A DNA stretch of 64,000 nucleotides from Nemertoderma westbladi (lineage: Eukaryota; Xenacoelomorpha; Nemertodermatida; Nemertodermatidae), in assembly GCA_032718475.1 (NCBI GenBank), contig JAUCBJ010008428.1, forward strand, positions 53,858-117,857. The letters are read 5' to 3'. Numbering within the stretch: the stretch's first letter is position 1; each line of letters begins with the position of its first letter. The notes below the pieces were generated by a model. It saw only the letters and a program-made list of their open reading frames with translations. It was not told where the DNA came from and made no database searches. Position numbers and translations under genes: made by a program. This document shows positions 55,006 through 64,000 of the stretch, piece by piece.

Positions 55006-57214
55006 CTCTGCATCTTGCAATGTCCTGTCAAGGTTAGGCAGTTAGGAGGTCATAACTGTCATAAGCAGTTAAGGGCAGAAGGAGGACGGGACTGGGAGAC
55101 GAGGTTATAAGAGACATTATATAAGGATATTTAATTTAATTTATTTAATTTAATATATTATGAGAAATGAGAAATATTTAATTTATTTAAGGAGTATGAA
55201 GATTTTGGAATGAAATTGTACATCTAAATATGAAAGTTCTTATTTAAGGACTTTTAGTATTTTTATGTGTACAATTTCGATGTCTTAAATAAGGTAAATT
55301 TAAAAAATCCCTCTTATTTAGGAACTGGTCGTATTTTTAATGCAATTTTAAAACGCTTGTAGAAAAAAAACCGGACGGTGAAATGTTTCCTGGTTTTTTG
55401 CATTATGTTCAAGAAAGACCCAACTTTTATATTGTGAAATAAAATTATGCAGTATTTTTACCTGAAACAAGTTCTTGCATATTACTGTATTATGTCGAAA
55501 AAATATCCAAAAAAGGCCCAAAAACCACTAAATAAGAACCATTTTCCTTAAATAAAAACCTACTTTTGGAGCTTATTTAAGGGTATGTTCCCTAACTGAC
55601 AGTAGCAGGCTTTTATAACCAAAACAATAAACGATAACCAAAGAACACAGGTTACAGTCTTATTTTTCAAACCCTATACTGCTATAGGGCTATAGCTATA
55701 CCCATGTCTGCCTGTTATAGGATATACATTTTTTTGTCTTTTTGGGTAAGTTTTTTTTGGGTAATATTGTGTTTTTTTGTGTTTTATTGTGTTTTTTGGG
55801 TAAATTTTTGTGTTTTTTTTATATTTTTTTGTGTATTTTTGGGTAATTTTGTGTTTTTTTTGGTAATTCGTAGGACCGTATTTTATACACCACTGGTTAG
55901 ACAGTTAGATCAGTAGATACCGGTAATCCTACAATATATTAAAATAATCAATTTGAATTTTGTTTTAAAAAGGGATAGGGTAATATTAGTCGGTTATCAT
56001 TCATATGCGTACCGGTACCTGTGGCAAAAGAAGCAGGTTACAGTGGTGGTGTTTTCTAACCAAAACAATAAACTAATCTCCATTACTTAATTAACGGAAA
56101 GGAGCAGGTTCTGAGGTTACAGTGGTGGGCTTTTCTAACCAAAACAATAAACAATATCTCAATAACACAGGGTATTTCATACTTATAGTCTTATTTTTGC
56201 AATACGAAAATACCACAGCAGCACAGGCTGACAGGCAGACAGGTACGGACTGACGGATATGAACTATAACTTATTAGTCAGTACAGCTGCCAGCAGTGAA
56301 GTTTTATTGTCGGCTTAGTTAAAGGCAGAAACTCAAAAAGTCTTAAGTCTGAGGGTTTCATAGGCCCTATTCATACATGGAACCAAAATATTTTTGTCAT
56401 CAGAAATTTTCAAAAAAACAAGCAATTTGGCTCTTTTTTGTTTATTGTGATCAAAAACCTAAAAACCTAGTTTTAGGCTTTTTTCAAATTTTAGGTTTTT
56501 GACAAAAATCGACAAAAACCTACGTTTACAAAACTAGAAAACCTACTTTGCCAGCCCTGGTCCCACTGCTGTACTGTACAGTACATTACCACATTACTAT
56601 AGGCCTACTGCATGTGCATATGAATACTGAATAGGAAATAAAACTAAAAGCCTGAAATCACTACACATAAAGAATGAAACAGATACTTTCGAAAAAAAAT
56701 GAAAAAAATACTGTAAAAAAATGAAAAAAATACTTTCAAAAAATATAAAAAAAAATACCGGTACTTACTCTTGAGAAAAATTATAAAAATACTTTCAAAA
56801 AATGAAAAAAATACTTCCTATTGAAAATAATGAAAAAAATACTTTCAAAAAAATGAAAAATACTTACTGAAAAAAATACTTACTTTCGAAAACAAAATGA
56901 AAAAAAATACTCGATAAAGTAGTAAATGGCGGAAATCACCTCCGTACCATCTCGATCTTTTATTGTTTTTATAGAAGTTAGTTCAGTCAGTTGACTGGTT
57001 GAGTTAGTATACATGCAGGTTGGCTGACAGTTGGGGTGCGTGCTACGCAAGTAAACACCTCCTTCATCTGTTCATGCCATACCTGGTCCGGGCAGTCAGG
57101 GAGATCATCAAATTTGAGAATACCTCAAATTTCAAATTATAGACCCAATTTTGGAATTACCTCAAATTTAATACAAAGTTAGGTTAATTCTGAAGTTAAT
57201 TCTGAAAAACTGAA
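55006..57214. other. AT-rich spacer with low-complexity blocks, no gene seen
   Basis: 55730-55870 is T/G-rich (GTGTTTTTTGGGTAA variants). Copies of CCAAAACAATAAAC lie at 55620, 56055 and 56140, near AGCAGGTT and GGTTACAG. 56690-56915 is an A-rich minisatellite (GAAAAAAATACTTTCAAAAA). 57119-57200 repeats ACCTCAAATTT. No frame looks coding. Confidence 0.65.
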
Positions 57215-57542
57215 GCAATTACAACTGCTCACATACAGCAACAATCAAGACTTACCTGGCAAACTGTAAATGAGGTATCTGGTCGGAAAAGTTGTGCAAA
57301 AGGGCGCCTCAAAGCCGATAGTCCTGAAGAACGTGTTGGGAAGTGGAAAAATCACTTCAGCAACTTGCTTGGGCAGCCACCAAACATCGAGGTCAGCCCT
57401 ACAAGGAAAATATATGACAAGACAATACCTATAGAAACAGGGGACTTCACACCTGCCGAACTCCAAAGAAGCATTAAAAGCATGTCCAATAATAAAGCGA
57501 GTGGATTAGATGAAATCCCAGCGGAGGTATGGAAAACCGGTG
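57215..57542 (+). pseudogene. RT segment 1 (fingers)
   Basis: The strand reads QQQSRLTWQTVNEVSGRKSC, then KADSPEERVGKWKNHFSNLL and NNKASGLDEIPAEVWKTG, the region before the catalytic palm. A stop near 57266 breaks it. It is cut at 57542 by the first transposon; the apparent frame beyond that point belongs to the transposon end. Confidence 0.8.
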
Positions 57543-58611
57543 TAAAAGCTTTTGTGGATATAACCAGTCATTTTCTCCGCAATTAACTGTTTAGTTGTGT
57601 TTTAGCGGACATAACAAGCTATTTTCTCCGCAATGTACCCTGTAGGTGTTTTAGCGGACATAACAAGCCATTTTATGCCGCAATACGCCAAATACTCTAA
57701 ATAGAGTGTAGTTTCAGATGACGAAATCTGTCAGCTGATTTGCTGCCAGCGTGGAGCTTTTCTTTGTTCTGATCGGCCAATCAGAGCGATTTTCACTTTG
57801 TGTTGGACAGTGCCTACAGAAACCCACGCAATTCAGTCAGTGTGTATCTTTTCTAAGCCCAGAACACCGGCTTAGGATTCTTCTGTACTTCGGTAGAAGT
57901 TTCAGACTTTGGCCAACATTAGACGGCTTTGATTATAAGAACGTAAATCTATTATCTGCAGTCTGCACTAGGGTTCAACAGAAGGCACTTTATGGTGCCG
58001 AACCGAACCGAACCGAAGCAGGGCCAACTTCGGGCCGAACCGAACCGAATCCGAACCGAAGTTCAGAAAGTTAGCAAGTTATGGTCATAAATTCGTCTTT
58101 ACGTCACTATACTGGCTGACTGGCAGTGGCAGACTGGTACCTATTTGGTCTGCGGACTTAGCAAGAAAGCTATGATTAATTAAAAAAATAAGTACTACAA
58201 AATAAAATGACAATATTTACATTACTGTACAGCATTACTAACCTAAACTACTGTATACTTACTGCTACTGTATGCACCACATTTTCATCCGTAGTAAGCC
58301 GTACAGTAGTGACATCAAATTTAGAAAACCTCACTAAAAGTACAGGTAGTACTATTTATATGACAGTATGAGGTAGTAGGTATATTTCTGTATTTGGTAT
58401 TATGTATCAAAGTTATGATTAATTAAAAAATAGGTACTACAAAGTAAAATGGCAATAGGCCTATTTAAGCCTAACCTAAACTACTGTATAATTAAGCTAA
58501 TTTTGAAACTACCCAAGTAAACTGAAAACAATTAAAAAAATAATGCCATTTAAATGGAAGTTCAGTCCAAAATTAAGGGTGTACACGTTAGCAGCAGCGA
58601 CAGTGGTGCGC

Positions 58612-59138
58612 ACCGGTGCAGACAGTGGTGCAGACACCTGGTGCGGACAGTGGTGCAGACTGTGGTGCAGACAGTGGTGCAGCGTGCAGACAGTGGTGCA
58701 GGCACTGGTGCAGACACTGGTGCAGACAGTGGTGGAGACAGTGGTGCAGACACAGGTGCAGACAGCAGACAGTGATGCAGACAGTCAGACAGTGGTGCAG
58801 CGTGCAGACAGTGGTTCAGACACTGGTGCAGACACTGGTGCAGACACTGGTGCAGACACTGGTGCAGACAGTGGTGCAGACACTGGTGCAGACAGTGGTG
58901 CAGACAGTGGTGCGGCAGACACTGGTGCAGACAGTGGTACAGACAGTGATGCAGACACTGGTGCAGACAGTGGTGCAGACTGGTGCAGAAAGTGGTGCAG
59001 ACACTGGTGCAGACAGTGGTGCAGACATGGTGCAGACAGTGGTGCAGACAGTGATGCAGACAGTGGTGCAGACTGGTGCAGAAAGTGGTGCAGACACTGG
59101 TGCAGACAGTCAGACAGTGGTGCAGACAGTGCAGACTA
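58612..59138. repeat. 12-bp minisatellite arm (TGCAGACAGTGG)
   Basis: Units TGCAGACAGTGG and TGCAGACACTGG alternate about 40 times. The 198-codon frame through it (ADSGADTG repeats) and its neighbours are read-through. It is the reverse complement of 59325-59660. Confidence 0.92.
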
Positions 59139-59324
59139 ACTACAGTAAGGTCTCAGGAATTGTTAGTCCGCGAGTATTCTTAGCCTGCGAGTATTCTTTG
59201 GCCCTTGGGTATTCTTAGCCTCCAAAACAATAACGTTTATTGTTTTGGTTCCCCCAATACTCCTCTGAAACCTGCTCCTTTACTAAACTGCTCCTTTACT
59301 AACCTGCTCGCCCCTTTCAGCCTT

Positions 59325-59660
59325 TACTGTCTGCACCACTTTCTGCACCACTGTCTGCACCACTGGCTGCACCACTGTCTGCACCACTGGCTGCACCAGT
59401 GTCTGCACCACTGTCTGCACCACTGGCTGCACCACTGTCTACACCACTGTCTGCACCAGTGTCTGCACCACTGTCTGCACCAGGTGTCTGCACCACTGTC
59501 TGCAACAGTGTCTGCACCAGTGTCTGCACCACTGTCTGTACCAAAGCCTGCACAACTGTCTGCACCACTGTCTGCACCAGTGGCTGCACGACTGCACCAG
59601 GCAGCCAGGTGTCTGCACCACTGTCTGCTGTACCTACTGTCTGCTCTGCACCAGTGTCTG
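59325..59660. repeat. 12-bp minisatellite arm, inverted (CTGCACCACTGT)
   Basis: About 27 units of CTGCACCACTGT or CTGCACCAGTGT, complementary to the arm at 58612-59138 across a spacer of about 190 bp. Frames through it are read-through. Confidence 0.92.
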
Positions 59661-60637
59661 CTTAACGTTTGCACCCCAAAATTAATTAGTACAACGATGG
59701 ACAGATTGATTAGTCTTACTGTCTTCTGGTCTTAGCTCAATCAGTCAATGTAATACTTGGAATAATTAGCAAAGTTTGCTCCTGGCTTCTGCAGTATCAA
59801 TTGCAGAAGCCGAACCGAACCGAAATTGCCAAACTTCGGCCCGAACCGAACCGAAGCCGAAGCTTCTGTTGAGCCCTAGTCTGCACTGACTGAACAACTT
59901 TGATACTGCACCTGCAACTGCGGTACCGGTACTACCGATACTGGCTGAATATCACCGCATTATTGTACTTCTGTTTACTGTCTGTTATTAATGTTATATG
60001 TTGATGGATATGTTGTTATATTGGGAGAATATCGATAAATAATCATAAAACCCCCAATCTTCTTGATTACTAAAGGTTAGAGGGACCGGTTACCGGTAGC
60101 AATTGCGACTTATATTACAGTGGTTTTAGTGTGCATTAAACGCTATTTCATAATCCCTACATGTGTCAGTTGCTATCCTCCTTATATATGATCAAATTCA
60201 GTGACGGTCGGCAGATCAGTGTGCAGCAGTGTGAAATCGTATGCAGCAGTGTGACAGATAATAAAGCATCTCCTAAAGAATGCGCTATTTACGAAAATCA
60301 GTAGCCATCCCGTTGTGTTTAGTATAAGTCATAACTCTGTTTTATACTTAAAGTGCCACGTCCTAAAGGAACTGTTAATATTTCCCCGAAAGTGAATAAT
60401 ATTGTCAGAGATTATATAGTAGTGATCAATCGAATAATACAGTAGGTCTACACCGCAATAAGGTCAGAGCATCCGAATCCAGTCTCCCTTAACTGTGGGT
60501 GAATGATCGCGCATAGACTGGCTTCGGCTAATGTTACTTCATGTGCATTAAATAATTGTTATAGGCTAAAGTCGATTTATAAACAAGAGGACACCTAAAA
60601 TTGGCAGGTTAAACTGCTAAAGGTCTGAAAGCGCGAA

Positions 60638-61123
60638 CAACCAGAGTGCTAAATAGACCATTATTGAATGTTTGCAACTGGATGTTAAAAGGGGAAAAGC
60701 CACCACCAATTTGGACTAAAGGTCAACTAAAGCCTCTCCCCAAGAAAGGAGACCTCGGCATACCAACAAACTATCATGGGATCTGTCTGCTTGTGGTAGC
60801 TGCCAAAATATACAATAAAATGATTCTATATAGGATTAGGCCTCACATAGAGAAACTACTGCGTAAGAGCCAAAACGGATTTCGACCAAGTAGATCAACA
60901 ATAGCTCAAAAGATACTTGCACTACGGAGACTGATTGAAGGAATTAAGTCAAAGAATCTCCCCGCAGTCATGACTTTTGTGGACTTCAAGAAGGCATTCG
61001 ACTCCATCCATAGAAGTAAAATGCTTGAAATCCTAAGAGCTTATGGAATACCAGAAGTAATTGTTGCTAGCATTGGATTGTTATATTGTGACACAGAAGC
61101 GCAGGTACTCTCACCAGATGGTG
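60638..61123 (+). pseudogene. RT segment 2 (palm, first catalytic Asp)
   Basis: The frame is open throughout: LNRPLLNVCNWMLKGEKPPP, then GQLKPLPKKGDLGIPTNYHG, KSQNGFRPSRSTIAQKILAL and VMTFVDFKKAFDSIHRSKML, which holds motif A with its catalytic Asp, then LRAYGIPEVIVASI. In the motif usually written NYRGI the Arg is His. It ends where copy 2 of the transposon begins at 61124, after the target site CAGATGGTG. Confidence 0.88.
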
Positions 61124-62262
61124 TTCGCGCTTTTAGACCTTTAGCAGTTTAACCTGCCAATTTTAATTGTCTTTTTGTATATCAATTATTTAATGTACTG
61201 AAGTTACATCAGCCGAAGCCAGCCTGTGCGCGCTGACAATATATTTACTTTCAGGGAAATATTAACAGTTCCTTTAGGACGTGGCGCTTTAAGTATAAAA
61301 CAGAGTTATGACTTATACTAATCACAACTGGATGGCTACTGAGTTTCGTAAAAAGCGCATTCTTTAGGAGATGCTTTATTAACCTTCACACTACTTCACA
61401 CTAGTTCACACTACTGCGCACTGATCTGCCGACCGTCACTGAATTTGATCATATATAAGGAGGATCGCAACTGACACATGTAGGGATTATGAAATAGCAT
61501 TCAATTCACACAAAAACCACTATAATGTAAGTCGCAGTTGCTACCGGTAAACCTGTTCCTCTAACCTTTAGTAATCAAGAAGATTGAGGGTTTTATGATT
61601 ATTCATCGGTATTCTCCAAATATATCAGCAATATATACCAACATAACACCAATTAATAACAGAATCAAATAATGCGGTGAACAGTCAGTATGTGTTACTT
61701 ATGCAGTGTTCCATGTGCAGCAATGCATGAATTGCGGTGTGATGCGGTAGTTGAATCGCGTTGCGTAGTGCCGCGTTGTTTCAGTGATTCAGATATGAAG
61801 TATGATTCAGCAATGATTCAGCAGTTGAATTGTTAATAGTTTTACGTTCTTGTAATCAAAGCCATCTGATGTTTCTGATGTTTAGGTAAAAGTCTGAAAC
61901 TTCCACAGAAGTACAGAAGAATCCTAAGCCGGTGTTCTGGGCTTAGAAAAGATACACACTGACTGAATTGCGTGGGTTTCTGTAGGCACTGTCCAACACA
62001 AAGTGAAAATCGCTCTGATTGGCTGAGCCAAACAAAGAACAAAGAGAGATTCAGGTTCCGCGTTGGCAGTAAATCAGCTGACAGATTGCGTCATCTGAGT
62101 CATCTTTTAGAGTATTAAGCGCATTGCGGAGAAAATGGCTTGTTATGTTCGCTAAAGCACACATGCAGACATAGCAGGTAAAAATGGCTTGTTATGTCCG
62201 CTAAAACACCTACACAATATATTGCGGAGAAAAATGGCTTGTTATATCCGCAAAAGCTTTTA
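61124..62262. mobile_element. Non-autonomous DNA transposon, copy 2, 9-bp target duplication
   Basis: CAGATGGTG is exactly duplicated at 61115-61123 and 62263-62271. Ends are TTCGCGCTTTTAGACC and, in reverse complement, TAAAAGCTTTTGCGGATA. The two ends share only GCTTTT-type similarity, so TIRs are short. It matches copy 1 in inverse orientation over both ends. No coding sequence. The 9-bp duplication points to Mutator-like elements. Confidence 0.88.
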
Positions 62263-63096
62263 CAGATGGTGAAACTGAGTTTTTCTCAATCCTGGCTGGC
62301 GTACTGCAAGGTGACACATTAGCACCATTACTATTTGTAATTGTGCTGGATTACGCAATGAGGACGGCCACAAAGGGTGAAGATCTGGGATTCACACTTC
62401 AAGAATGCAGAAGTAGTAGATATCCGGCAACTAGTCACAGACACCGACTTTGCGGATGACATCGCCCTGCTCTCTAATACGCTAGCAGATGCACAGCTTC
62501 TACTAAATAAAGTGGAGAGGGGTGGTAAGGAGGTTGGATTGCATATAAATGCTACCAAGACCGAATTCATGACCTTTAATGTTGATGGAAACTTGATAAC
62601 CATTGATAATAATCAACTAAGGAAGGTCGATGACTTCCAGTACCTTGGATCATGGATAGAGAGTAGCAAAAAGGACATAGAAGTTAGGAAAGCAAAGGCT
62701 TGGGTAGCTCTATCAAAAATGGATACCATCTGGAAATCAGATCTCTCCAGGCACCTGAAGACTAAGTTCTTTCGAGGCACAGTGGAAAGTGTATTTTTAT
62801 ACGGGGGTGAGACCTGGACACTGACTAAATCACTTGAACAACGAATTGATGGTTGCTACACAAGACTACTAAGGGCAGCCCTAAACATCAGCTGGAGACA
62901 ACACATGACAAACGCCGAGCTTTATGGTACAATACCACCTGTATCAACCACCCTCTGTGAACGCAGATTAAGATTCAGTGGGCACTGCTGGCGAAGTAAA
63001 GACGAGGTCATACCAGATCTACTTCTCTGGCAACCAACTCATGGAAAGCGTAGTCGTGGACGACCTGCCATAACATATATAGTTGAAATTGCTTAA
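62263..63096 (+). pseudogene. RT segment 3 (catalytic FADD and C-terminus)
   Basis: First register: FSILAGVLQGDTLAPLLFVI and VLDYAMRTA. A frameshift near 62400-62440 leads to the second register: VTDTDFADDIALLSNTL with the catalytic FADD, INATKTEFMTFNVDGN, and VDDFQYLGSWI. The tail has KAWVALSKMDTIWKS, YGGETWTLTKSLEQRIDG and RRLRFSGHCWRSKDE, ending GKRSRGRPAITYI. Apart from the frameshift this half is well preserved. Confidence 0.88.
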
Positions 63097-64000
63097 CGAA
63101 TTGCTACTGTAGCTGTAATAAATGCCCCCTACTGTACAATATGAATGTCCGTCTGATTTTTCCTACATACTCTAGTGATTTAAATGTATGTACACCTTTG
63201 GTTTTTTGATTTAACGTCTCAACATTAATTGCTTGTACAAAGGTACCGGTACTGCAGTACTGCCAGCTACTGCAGTACTGCCAGCTACTGCAGTACTGCC
63301 GGCTACTGCAGTAGTGAGTTGAAACTCTGTAATTATCAGATTAATGTAGTTGGTTCGATTTAGTAGTACGATAGAGCTTGTTGTTGTTGCGAACCCTGAG
63401 GATGCCCCGAGGGGCGAAATTAATTGGTAATTAAATTATATTTTATTGATATTATACATTACTGCATTATATGGGCGTGTAAAACTCCAACTGAAATAGT
63501 TTTTATCATTAAGTTACAACAATAACATATATAGATCAACTTGAAAGGGATACTGCAGTACTGAACTTGAGAGAAACGAAATCGCGACAACTATGGAGTA
63601 TCGGGAAGCCTGGAAGGATCTCATTTCCACTGTCCGAGTTCGCTCGACCTAGTAGTAGTAGTAGGTTAATTCTCTAAATTTGAGATTTACCCCAAATTTG
63701 AATTTCATAGCAGCATAGTCAGACTGTCAGAGACAGACCAGCAGACAGAAGTCATAGTTGGCCTAGTTCAATAGTTATTAGCTTGTTACTGTATTGCAAA
63801 GGTAAAAAAATAAACTGATGTAGGCCTAGTGTCTGAGTGTTGTGAAATATAGGCTAATATTTAAAACATATTCAGTATTAGTTTAAAAAGGCTTATACTT
63901 AAAAAGGCTACTGGTAAGGGTGCAGTGCAGCAGTGGGGTGGTATGATCAGATGGTAGACATATAAAACGAAGTACAGAGCTTAACACTGATGCTAGCGCA
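63097..64000. other. Spacer with an 18-bp repeat, no gene seen
   Basis: 63246-63308 holds three and a half units of TACTGCAGTACTGCCAGC. The remainder is AT-rich with no frame or repeat I can support. Confidence 0.65.

Larger units (their letters stand above)
57969..59878. mobile_element. hAT-like non-autonomous element
   Basis: Ends TAGGGTTCAACAGAAG and, in reverse complement, TAGGGCTCAACAGAAG. GTCTGCAC is duplicated on both sides (57961-57968, 59879-59886), an 8-bp target site as in hAT. Both subterminal regions have CCGAACCGAACCGAA repeats. Inside are direct repeats (58165-58255 with 58410-58495) and two inverted minisatellite arms. No transposase. Confidence 0.85.
57543..60637. mobile_element. 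Non-autonomous DNA transposon, copy 1 (about 1.18 kb plus a hAT insert)
   Basis: One end is TAAAAGCTTTTGTGGATATA, the other, in reverse complement, TTCGCGCTTTCAGACC. Both ends match copy 2 (61124-62262) in the opposite orientation. Flanks AAACCGGTG and CAACCAGAG match at 6 of 9 positions, a possible decayed 9-bp duplication. A 1.9-kb hAT-like element sits inside at 57969-59878. No transposase. A 9-bp duplication (clear in copy 2) suggests Mutator-like. Confidence 0.75.
57215..63096 (+). mobile_element. Non-LTR retrotransposon RT gene split by two insertions
   Basis: One RT gene is spread over three segments: 57215-57542, 60638-61123 and 62263-63096. Two copies of one DNA-transposon family, in opposite orientation, separate them. 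Read in order the pieces give a normal RT motif order. No endonuclease is present upstream. It is related to the remnant at 45111-46856. Confidence 0.88.

Noticed and set aside
54531-55110. Leu/Cys/Ser-rich frames of 140 codons
   Set aside because: Read-through of the GTTGCTC repeat.
58543-59735. Long ADSGADTG or Cys/Leu/His-rich frames
   Set aside because: Read-through of 12-bp minisatellite units on both strands.
28448-64000. tRNA, rRNA, telomere repeat or host gene with introns
   Set aside because: No cloverleaf, rRNA core, TTAGGG-type array or conserved host protein was recognised by eye; a covariance-model and protein search would be decisive.

Overview
The window is repetitive, non-bacterial DNA from a metazoan, most likely a marine or aquatic invertebrate. 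The evidence is the mix of BEL/Pao, Ty3/Gypsy and several non-LTR retrotransposons, TIR DNA transposons, kilobase satellites and AT-rich spacers with long G or C runs. I see no host gene, tRNA, rRNA or CRISPR array. It reads as heterochromatin built from satellites and nested transposons. The species cannot be fixed from the sequence.

Layout. (1) 1-2145: satellite 1 (mixed 21/26-bp units). (2) 2146-12072: a BEL/Pao-type LTR element on the minus strand. It has an intact LTR/primer-binding junction, a gag and an aspartic protease, but no recognisable reverse transcriptase, RNase H or integrase. Where pol should be there is AT-rich filler plus three unrecognised reading frames (A, B, C), the last a zinc-knuckle protein. 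(3) 12073-28447: satellite 2 (51/53-bp units) with kilobase-scale internal duplications; it looks related to satellite 1. (4) 28448-33348: AT-rich spacer with a large palindrome and a 1.6-kb TIR element. (5) 33349-43151: a recent Gypsy element (LTRs differ at 4 of 266 bases, 5-bp target duplication). It carries a non-LTR element, which itself contains a Gypsy 3' fragment, and a separate 1.15-kb DNA transposon with a 6-bp target duplication. (6) 43152-57200: decayed non-LTR pieces, a 2.6-kb TIR element and several minisatellites. (7) 57215-63096: a four-level nest. A non-LTR RT gene is split by two opposite copies of one DNA-transposon family, one of which holds a hAT-like element that holds two inverted 12-bp minisatellite arms. 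(8) 63097-64000: short repeats only.

How the parts relate. Nothing here forms a host pathway. The most unusual unit is the BEL-derived element: a gag-protease module joined to frames A-C, with a repeated hairpin motif in both LTRs and inside two of its reading frames. It is either a decayed copy or a non-autonomous lineage that borrows reverse transcriptase and integrase. Both its outer LTR ends are missing, replaced by the two related satellites.
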